A DNA stretch of 64,000 bases from Streptomyces sp. NBC_00335 (GTDB lineage Bacteria > Actinomycetota > Actinomycetes > Streptomycetales > Streptomycetaceae). The first letter of the stretch is position 1; each line of letters opens with the position of its first letter. Where the stretch lies: the NCBI RefSeq assembly GCF_036127095.1, contig NZ_CP108006.1, positions 8,642,293-8,706,292 of the forward strand, read 5' to 3'. Below, one piece after another: positions 53,956 to 59,905 of this stretch. Under the pieces are notes generated by a model. It worked only from the letters and a program-made list of their open reading frames with translations, did not search any database and was not told the DNA's origin. The translations under genes were made by a program, and so were the position numbers.

Positions 53956-54720
53956 TCAGTTTGTTGATTTGGGTGCTTGTGGGAACAGGGTGTAGCCGTT
54001 GGTGTTGAACCTGCTGAGTACGGATTCGGAGATTCCGCCTTCGGGGGACATCTGTTGTTTCCAGTCTCCTTCGTGCCAGCGTGCGGTCATCATCACTGTG
54101 GTGAAGGTGCCTCCGGGGTTGCGGTACGCGATGTCGACGATGGCGGTGTCCGGGGTGAAGGTGACGAGTTTGTACCCGGCGGGCACCATTCGGTTTGACT
54201 TCGCGGGGTAGTCGGGCTGGCCGCTGCGGTGCGCCGCCGTACCTTGCTCGAATACGTTCTTCGAGGCGTCGGGAAAGACCTGCTGCTCGACGACCTTCCG
54301 CCAGTCCGGGCCGTTGGCTGCCCGGCTGCTGATGTTCACCAGGGCGAGGACGGCGCCGCGCGGCGTACGGGCATAGCAGCGGGCGACCTGGCCCTGGGTG
54401 ACGGCCGGGCCCGAGGTCTTCGAGGTGGGCAGGTACAGGGGGCCGAAAGCGGCCCATCCCATCCCTGCTGAGGCTACGTCGGTTGCGCTCGCGGCATCCG
54501 TCTGTTGGTCGGACAGGGGCGGGCAGGAGGAAGCGGCGGGTGGTGGGGCAGTCTGGCCCTGAGGAGTTGCCGTCGCAGTCCCGGCGGGTGAACCGTCCTG
54601 GCCGGCTCCTGGACCTTGCGCGGTACCGCTACTCTTCCCGGCGTCAGCGCTCTGGCATCCGACGAGCATCATGACGGCAACGGCCGCGATGGCCCCCGCG
54701 GCCTTCTGACTGCTTCTCAC
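53956..54720 (-). CDS. Lipoprotein of a conjugation-associated type
   Basis: 254 residues from the GTG at 54720 with AAGGGGGA upstream. Signal AGAIAAVAVMMLVG and lipobox VGC, then a Gly/Thr/Pro-rich linker and an outer domain with GPAVTQGQVARCYARTPRGA, LALVNISSRAANGPDWRKVV and TVMMTARWHEGDWKQQMSPE. This layout recalls lipoprotein/VirB8-like partners in actinobacterial conjugation clusters, but no other transfer gene is near. Function uncertain. Confidence 0.6.
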   Translation of the reverse strand: MRSSQKAAGAIAAVAVMMLVGCQSADAGKSSGTAQGPGAGQDGSPAGTATATPQGQTAPPPAASSCPPLSDQQTDAASATDVASAGMGWAAFGPLYLPTSKTSGPAVTQGQVARCYARTPRGAVLALVNISSRAANGPDWRKVVEQQVFPDASKNVFEQGTAAHRSGQPDYPAKSNRMVPAGYKLVTFTPDTAIVDIAYRNPGGTFTTVMMTARWHEGDWKQQMSPEGGISESVLSRFNTNGYTLFPQAPKSTN

Positions 54721-54820
54721 TGTTCCCCCTTGGTGCTGTTGCACCGAACCGTTCACCACAACCAACCATGAACATACAAGTGTTCGATCTTGCTGGTGCC
54801 CCCTTTTCCCGCGATACGGA

Positions 54821-54891
54821 CTGCTCCCGGTAGAGCGCAGCGAACCGGGAGCAGTCCGGAGCGGAGCGCAGGACTCCCGGCCGAAGGCCGG
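54821..54891 (+). repeat. GNA-triloop hairpin array B
   Basis: An 11-bp perfect stem (54821-54831 with 54844-54854) is capped by AGA-GC-GCA-GC-GA. Next comes AGTCC/GGACT capped with GC-GGA-GC, then CCGGCC-GAA-GGCCGG at 54877-54891. Same strand polarity as the other arrays. Confidence 0.8.
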
Positions 54892-54912
54892 CTATGGGCA
54901 GAGGACCGTGTC

Positions 54913-54940
54913 CCAGACTCCTCCTTGGGTAGGAGTCTGG
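54913..54940. terminator. 10-bp hairpin next to array B
   Basis: CCAGACTCCT and AGGAGTCTGG around CCTTGGGT, followed by TCTTTGGTTG. Unlike the array hairpins its loop is not GNA, so it is a more ordinary terminator. Confidence 0.6.
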
Positions 54941-55113
54941 TCTTTGGTTGTGCCTGTTTGGATTGCAGTTGGAGGGTTGAGGCCGACGGGGGGTGGCGCG
55001 TGTTGGGTTTCTTCCTGGAGCTTGTGCGATGTGGATGCCTCGGGCGCGGGCCCGTACCGGGGTCTTGCCTGCCTGTGGTCTGCTCTCGATGCCCCAGGGA
55101 GGTGCTTGAATCG

Positions 55114-55482
55114 GTGACTAGCTTCGTTTCGCCGAAGGGGTGGGATATGGGCCGGGGAGCTGGGCAGCAGGAGATTGAGCGGGAGTTGCGTCGGAGGGCG
55201 AGGGGAGGGGCGTCCACGCTGGAGATGCTCACCTGGTTGAAGGGCGACCTGGAGGCTCGCATCAGCGATCCGGTCGACCGTGACGGTGGGATTTCCTTCT
55301 GCATGATCGTGACGTTCACATCGGTTTTTGATCTGGGGTTGACACCGGGACGGTTCATCGCGAGCTGGGATCGGTTCGGAGGTCATCTGAACGATGGGGA
55401 ACTGGTGCGGAGACTGGGTCCGCTGACCCTGGCACCGGACGAGGAATCCCAGCCCTCTGACTGTGGCGGGTACTGGGTCTGA
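55114..55482 (+). CDS. Uncharacterised 122-residue protein
   Basis: Starts proposed at the GTG at 55114 or at the ATG at 55147, the latter with GGGGTGGGA upstream. Helical N-terminus (GQQEIERELRRRARGGASTL), then WLKGDLEARISDPVDRDGGI and LTPGRFIASWDRFGGHLNDG. Soluble. No family recognised. The longer upstream frame runs through hairpin array B and is not likely to be coding. Confidence 0.55.
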   Translation: MTSFVSPKGWDMGRGAGQQEIERELRRRARGGASTLEMLTWLKGDLEARISDPVDRDGGISFCMIVTFTSVFDLGLTPGRFIASWDRFGGHLNDGELVRRLGPLTLAPDEESQPSDCGGYWV

Positions 55483-55532
55483 GAACGAACCCGGAAGAAC
55501 AGGGAGCGCAGTGGTACCCCGATGGCGCGATG

Positions 55533-55604
55533 AGGGGTGGGCCGGATTTGAACCGGCGTCATCTCTCTGTGCAGGAGGGTGCGACGATCTCTGAGCTCCC
55601 CTCC
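55533..55604 (-). tRNA. tRNA-like sequence, possibly decayed tRNA-Cys (GCA)
   Basis: 72 nt. The T arm is perfect (GCCGG-TTCAAAT-CCGGC). A 7-nt anticodon loop CTGCACA with T33 and GCA sits on a 4-of-5-bp stem. The acceptor pairs only 5 of 7 (GGAGGGG against CCACCCC) and no D stem can be formed convincingly. It could be a degenerate tRNA or an old attachment-site copy of a tRNA end. Confidence 0.3.
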
Positions 55605-55661
55605 TGCACCACGACGTCATCAACCTCGACAGCCACCCTTGTGGCTGGCTGCGGAGCAGGC

Positions 55662-55869
55662 TTGTCCTGGAGGCGGAGCCGGAAAGGTCTGGGTGGGGGA
55701 GTCGAGCGGACCCGCCCAACGTGGGCCGAAGGCCCGGACTCCGTGAAACGGGGTCACCCCAGCCCGTATAGCGGGCGTTCGGGGCGGAGCGCGCAGCGAA
55801 CCCCCGAACCCGTCCGCGGGAAGCGCAGGCCCCATGCCCGAAGGCCGGCTCCGGCTCGGCGAAGCCGGT
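55662..55869 (+). repeat. GNA-triloop hairpin array C
   Basis: In order: GTCCT-type hairpin with GGC-GGA-GCC; a degenerate GGGTG/CCCGCCC unit; GGGCC-GAA-GGCCC (55723-55735); GACTCCGT-GAA-ACGGGGTC; GCCCGT-ATA-GCGGGC; a TTCGGGG-type stem around a GCGCAGC cap; and a CCGGCT/AGCCGG unit with GGC-GAA-GCC. The first four units occur in the same order in array F with different stems. Confidence 0.8.
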
Positions 55870-55996
55870 CTCTCTTGAGTGCGCAGGCTTGATCGTTGTG
55901 CTTCTGAGGGGCTTGTAATCGCCGACTACCTGGTGGTCTTGCTGGGGAGGTTGGTCGGGGTACGAGCTGCATACGCTGGAGTAGAGGGAGAGCGTC

Positions 55997-56152
55997 ATGG
56001 CGGACGAGCAAGAGGTTGAGGCCACCCCCGAGCCGGTTCCGGTGGAGAAGCCGACGCTGGTGGCGGGGACTCAGAAGCTGGAGACGAAGCACATCACGGG
56101 GCAGGTCATCACGCACACGATCGTCAAGCCGATCCCCGGCGGCGGGGAGTAG
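55997..56152 (+). CDS. Small 51-residue acidic protein
   Basis: ATG at 55997 with a strong GAGGGAGAG site; ends at TAG 56150-56152. Reads MADEQEVEATPEPVPVEKPT, then LVAGTQKLETKHITGQVITH and a GGGE end. Hydrophilic, no membrane helix. It is the only gene in the 845-bp gap between the 122-residue gene and the membrane protein. Unknown. Confidence 0.6.
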   Translation: MADEQEVEATPEPVPVEKPTLVAGTQKLETKHITGQVITHTIVKPIPGGGE

Positions 56153-56154
56153 CC

Positions 56155-56278
56155 CGAAGGACCCGGGCGGGGGGAGCGAAGCGACCCCCACCCGAACGGT
56201 TCTGCAGGCCCGGACCCCGTGAAACGGGGGTCACCTCCAGAGCGGAGCGCGGAGGCCTCAGGCCGGCGAAGCCGGCCC
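56155..56278 (+). repeat. GNA-triloop hairpin array D
   Basis: Includes GGGG/CCCC around GA-GC-GAA-GC-GA, ACCCCGT-GAA-ACGGGG, CCTCC/GGAGG around a GCGGAGCGC cap, and the perfect GGCCGGC-GAA-GCCGGCC (56261-56277). It begins directly after the stop of the small protein. Confidence 0.8.
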
Positions 56279-56327
56279 GCCCATGGTGGAGTGCAGCGGA
56301 ACTTGGAACCAGTTCGAAGCGCGGGGC

Positions 56328-56753
56328 TTAGCTCCAGGTGAAGGGGAAGTAGGAGCCCGGGGTTGCGTTGTAGGTGGGGACGACGTAGGCGCAGTTCCCG
56401 TCATCGGGTCGTCCGGGTGCTGCTGCGGCTTGGGCCAAGTGCTCGCCGTAAGCGTCGATTGCGTCTGCGCCGATCAGAGTGAGCAGGACGGCAGCCAGGG
56501 AGGTTACCGCGGGGAGGATGGTGCGGGGCCGGAGTCGGGCGAGTGTAACGGCAGAGGTCACTGTGGCTACGAGGGCACCGAGTATCAAGGCGAGAGATGT
56601 CCACGTTACGCGGTCGATTTCTGGATGCTGCTGACAGAAGACGTAGAGCTTCCCCTCTGTCCGTTTCAGTAGAGCCACGGTGACGAGTGCGATGCCGATC
56701 CCGGCAACCACCCATGCCGTGCCTGCTGGGCGTGTTGCAGTCTTTGTCTCCAC
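56328..56753 (-). CDS. Membrane protein with three helices
   Basis: 141 residues from the GTG at 56753 with GGAG upstream. Helices: GTAWVVAGIGIALVTVALL, SLALILGALVATVTSAVTLA and ILPAVTSLAAVLLTLIGADA. An outer tail with a single Cys (DDGNCAYVVPTYNATPG) follows. No family recognised. The longer upstream frame runs through array E and is rejected. Confidence 0.6.
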   Translation of the reverse strand: METKTATRPAGTAWVVAGIGIALVTVALLKRTEGKLYVFCQQHPEIDRVTWTSLALILGALVATVTSAVTLARLRPRTILPAVTSLAAVLLTLIGADAIDAYGEHLAQAAAAPGRPDDGNCAYVVPTYNATPGSYFPFTWS

Positions 56754-56864
56754 GTGTAGGACTCCAGTGCCGATACGGGTGATGCTTGATGATCCCGCAC
56801 AGCGTTTTTCGTATTTCGAGTGGGAGGGACTGAATGCGAGGGGAGCACCCGAGAGGGGGCCTGC

Positions 56865-57094
56865 GCCGGGAGAGCGCAGCGGAACCGGTGCCAGTCCGAA
56901 GGACGGGTCCTGGCTCGGGCCCTGTGAAACAGGGTCACCTCCCGAGCGAAGCGAGGGAGTCCCTGCCCGCGTAGCGGGCCTCTCCGGTGGAGCGCAGCGG
57001 AACCGGAGCAGTCCGGAGCGCAGCGCAGGACTGCAGCTCGAAGCGAAGCGGAGAGCTACCGGCCGAAGGCCGGCCCTGGGCTGCGAAGCAGCCC
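56865..57094 (+). repeat. GNA-triloop hairpin array E, densest stretch
   Basis: Back-to-back perfect stems at 56939-56959 (CTCCC/GGGAG around GA-GC-GAA-GC-GA), 56965-56979 (GCCCGC-GTA-GCGGGC), 56982-57008 (CTCCGGT/ACCGGAG, cap GC-GCA-GC), 57008-57034 (GCAGTCC/GGACTGC, cap GC-GCA-GC), 57035-57057 (AGCTC/GAGCT, cap GC-GAA-GC), 57059-57073 (CCGGCC-GAA-GGCCGG) and 57078-57094 (GGGCTGC-GAA-GCAGCCC). The remaining gap to 57349 shows no gene. Confidence 0.88.
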
Positions 57095-57348
57095 CCACCG
57101 AGCTGTGAATGTGCTGCCGGGTGGCAGCGCGTGGGCGTCAGCGCGGCGTACCTGGTGAGGGAGGGCCTTGGCCCGGGTGGCTGCTGTCATGGGGTGACCA
57201 GCCGGCTGTCATGGAGCGAATATGTGCTGGTGGACCGCTGCCACCAGCCTGCACATTCACACGATGAGATCTTGTTCCACTGCCGGCCCCCCCCACGTGG
57301 CAACTGCAGTATGCGAGCCCTGTTCGGCCGGATCGCTACGCTGCGGGG

Positions 57349-57723
57349 ATGGATCATCCCGCCAGGCGGTACTACAACCCGGAGATCACGGCGACCGAGG
57401 AGCGTGACCTGCTGCGGCGGAACTATCTGCTGATTCAAACGCTTCAGGCCTCGCTGGGGCTCATCGGGCCGGATGTTCTCGCCATCGCCGTCGAGCCTCG
57501 GCCGGAAGAGGTCGTCCTCCACTTCGCTGTCGCCGAGCTCACTGCTGAGGTGGAGGAAGATGTCGAAGACATCGTCTTCGAGCTCACGGTGTTCCTCGCC
57601 GGTGGTCCCGAGCAGCGCTCGAAGATCACCACGGAACTGCACGTCGGCGACCCGCATGCGACCTGGCACAGCCGCCGCTACGCGATGCTCTACCGCACCA
57701 AGATCAAGACCGAGGCGGAGTAA
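57349..57723 (+). CDS. Uncharacterised 124-residue protein
   Basis: ATG at 57349; no strong ribosome site. Acidic protein: helical N-terminus (TATEERDLLRRNYLLIQTLQ), then a beta-alpha unit (VLAIAVEPRPEEVVLHFAVA; AEVEEDVEDIVFELTVFLAG) and TTELHVGDPHATWHSRRYAM. The C-terminal WHSRRYAMLYRTK is distinctive. No family is recognised. It converges with the GyrB-like gene. Confidence 0.6.
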   Translation: MDHPARRYYNPEITATEERDLLRRNYLLIQTLQASLGLIGPDVLAIAVEPRPEEVVLHFAVAELTAEVEEDVEDIVFELTVFLAGGPEQRSKITTELHVGDPHATWHSRRYAMLYRTKIKTEAE

Positions 57724-57819
57724 CCGAACTTCACAGGCAATCGGCACCCCGCCGTCTCGGCGTTCACCCCCCGCCGGGTTTACCCCCGGGCTGGAGGTCC
57801 TTTGTCGCACCTTCGCACG

Positions 57820-58995
57820 TCAGATGGACGCGTTCAGGATGTGGCGGGTGATGGCGGCGGCTTCGTCCGGGTGGTGGTCTAGCCAGTCGGTGAGGTGTTC
57901 GTGGACGGCTTCCTGGACGTAGGTATCTGCCTCGGGATTGCTGAGCTTCGTCCGGGTGGCGCCTTCGAAGACGGGACGGGCGAGCTTCACGGAGACGACC
58001 GCGGTCAGGCCCTCGTGGATGGCTTCGGCCGTGATGTCCTTGTCGTTCGCGCGCAGATGCCGTTGACGGCGTGCGTATTCGTTGATGAGGTCCGTGAGTG
58101 CGGTGCGGAAGCCCTGTTCGTGTGCGCCGCCCTCATGGGTGCGTGTGCTGTTCGCGAAGGAGCGGAACTCTCCCGGCGACCAGGTGTTCCACTGCATGGC
58201 GACCTGTACGGAGATCGTCTTGTCCTGGTTCTCCGACTCGAAGGCGATGGCGGGGGAGTGGACGAGGCTCGGGGGGTAGGGGTTGAGGTGGGCGACGTAG
58301 GCCCGTAGGCCGTCCGTGTGGTGGTAGCGGGCCGGTCGCTCCGGCCGTTCGTCGGTGAGTGAGATGGCCAGGCCGTCGTTGAGGAAGGCCAGTTCCTGGA
58401 GGCGCTGCGACAGCGTGGCGAACGAGTAGTGGGTGGTCTCGAAGATGCCTGTGTCGGGCATGAACGTAATCGCGGTCCCGTGATTGCCCGTCTCCTCGTG
58501 CCTCGTCAGGGGAGTGAGCGGGGTGCCCTTCTCGTACGCCTGGGTCCAACGGTGGCCGTCTCGGTGGACTTCGACCGTGAGACGGCTCGACAGTGCGTTG
58601 ACCACGCACAGGCCCAGGCCGCTGATGCCGCCGGAGACCCCGTAGCCGCTGTGGGGCTTGGTGTCGAAGGACAGCTCCGTCAGCTCGCGTTCGAGGGCCG
58701 ACATGCCGGTGGACTCCTCCACCTGGACGGGCAGGCCCCGCCCGTTGTCCGCGACGCGAATGGCGCCGTCCGGGGTGATCGTGACGTCGATGGTGTCGGC
58801 GTGGCCGGCAAGGTGCTCGTCGACGGCGTACGTGACGACCTCGAACACCATCTGGTGCAGACCGCGCTCGCTGGTCGAGCCGATGTACATGCCGGGGCGC
58901 CTGCGTATCCCCTCGCGGGCCTCGAGTACCTGGATGTGACTGGCGTTGTACTCATTCACGTTCGCGGGCTGACTGGGGTTGCCGGACTCGGTCAT
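57820..58995 (-). CDS. GyrB-like ATPase and transducer domains without TOPRIM
   Basis: 391 residues from the ATG at 58995 with GGGAGGG. Residues 18-220 are a GHKL ATPase of the GyrB type (REGIRRRPGMYIGSTSERGL; VADNGRGLPVQVEEST; GISGLGLCVVNALSSRLTVE). Residues 220-391 are the transducer (GLTAVVSVKLARPVFEGATR; TKLSNPEADTYVQEAVHEHL). It stops where gyrase B (650-800 residues) goes on to TOPRIM. The usual EVVDNxxDE reads EVVTYAVDE: the catalytic Glu is kept but the Mg-binding Asn is Tyr. It may be a decoy, resistance or regulatory protein rather than a topoisomerase. Confidence 0.85.
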   Translation of the reverse strand: MTESGNPSQPANVNEYNASHIQVLEAREGIRRRPGMYIGSTSERGLHQMVFEVVTYAVDEHLAGHADTIDVTITPDGAIRVADNGRGLPVQVEESTGMSALERELTELSFDTKPHSGYGVSGGISGLGLCVVNALSSRLTVEVHRDGHRWTQAYEKGTPLTPLTRHEETGNHGTAITFMPDTGIFETTHYSFATLSQRLQELAFLNDGLAISLTDERPERPARYHHTDGLRAYVAHLNPYPPSLVHSPAIAFESENQDKTISVQVAMQWNTWSPGEFRSFANSTRTHEGGAHEQGFRTALTDLINEYARRQRHLRANDKDITAEAIHEGLTAVVSVKLARPVFEGATRTKLSNPEADTYVQEAVHEHLTDWLDHHPDEAAAITRHILNASI

Positions 58996-59168
58996 GAAAC
59001 ACCCTCCCTGGCCGTCCTGAGCATGTGTGTGAGCGGATGCAGCCGAAGCGGCCGAAGCGGCTTCCACGCGGGTCTCCGGCGCATGCCCATCCTAGGGTTC
59101 TGAGGGAAAAACCGCAGGTCAGGCCCTCTAGGATGAGGTCCCAGGTGGTCGCATCCACGGCTTGTCTG

Positions 59169-59235
59169 CAGCCGTCGTTCTAGGGGACCGCTGCTGGGAG
59201 CGGAGCAGCGCGAAGGCCCCGCCGAAGGCGCGCGG
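59169..59235 (+). repeat. Small GNA-hairpin cluster
   Basis: GCTGCT/AGCAGC around GGGAGCGG and CGCC-GAA-GGCG occur here, between the GyrB-like gene and the helicase relic. It is a minimal form of the arrays elsewhere in this region. Confidence 0.6.
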
Positions 59236-59297
59236 AGGGCGTTCTCGGCTGGGCCTGAGGTGCCTTTTCCTACGGATTTCCGGCAGGGTGCGACACG

Positions 59298-59555
59298 CTA
59301 CTGCGCCCAGTGGGTGCGGAGCTCGGCGAGGACAGCAGGTCGGTCGGTGGTGAGCTTGTCGCGCTTGGAGATCCATACGCCGAGCTTCACGGTCACCAGC
59401 TCGGCCTCGCTGGCGACTGTGATCTCCTCCCCGTGGGCCCTGGGAACCGGCCGGTGGGTGTCTTCCTGCTCGACTCGCCGCGTGAGGGCTGTCAGGCCGC
59501 GCTGTGCCTGGTCGCCGACCTGGCTGGGCCTCTTCGCCGTGCGCGGCGCTGCGGG
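59298..59555 (-). pseudogene. Fragment of a helicase C-terminal domain
   Basis: Reads RPSQVGDQAQRGLTALTRRV, RPVPRAHGEEI, ELVTVKLGVWISKRDKLTTD and AELRTHWAQ then TAG. The intact helicase ends the same way (QRGLVALTQWV, VRLGVWISNTKSRRDKLTAD, AALAELGVNWSK). No start codon: it follows in frame after the TAG of the 100-residue gene. It is a leftover of a second helicase copy. Confidence 0.75.
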
Positions 59556-59858
59556 CTATGGAGCTGGGTGCTTTGGTCTGCTGGGTGCGGTGTCGGGTGT
59601 GCGGGCGGGGCTGCATTCGACGATCTCGCGTGCGGCCCGCAGCTTGCTGGGGTGATCGCCGATGAGTCTGGTGGTGATCAGGATGGCGCGGATGATGGGG
59701 ACGCCTTGGTCCTTCAGGTGCTGCTGGACGGTGTCCATGCCGGTCCCTGCGGTGAGAAGGTCTCGGCATTGATCGATGTGGTCGGCGATCTGCTGCGCCT
59801 GATTGGGGGACAGTCCGCTGACGGATGCAAGGAGTTCTTCTGCGGTGGGCGTGGGCAT
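59556..59858 (-). CDS. Uncharacterised 100-residue protein in front of the helicase fragment
   Basis: ATG at 59858. Helical: AEELLASVSGLSPNQAQQIA, DHIDQCRDLLTAGTGMDTVQ, PIIRAILITTRLIGDHPSKL. It ends at TAG 59558-59556, and the helicase fragment goes on in the same frame for 85 codons. So it may once have been longer, or the stop may be read through. The helicase gene is 48 bp upstream on the same strand. Confidence 0.55.
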   Translation of the reverse strand: MPTPTAEELLASVSGLSPNQAQQIADHIDQCRDLLTAGTGMDTVQQHLKDQGVPIIRAILITTRLIGDHPSKLRAAREIVECSPARTPDTAPSRPKHPAP

Positions 59859-59905
59859 GTTGGGATCTTCTCAAAGGGGTCGCTGCCAGCAATACAGTGT
59901 CGCGG

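Noticed and set aside
52561..57094. Hairpin arrays as ordinary transcription terminators
   Set aside because: Single terminators elsewhere in the window have longer stems and random loops. The arrays contain many units, keep GNA loops and do not follow gene direction.
56754..57098. N-terminal extension of the three-helix membrane protein
   Set aside because: The extension translates hairpin array E into low-complexity Arg/Ser/Pro sequence; the GTG at 56753 gives a sensible membrane protein.
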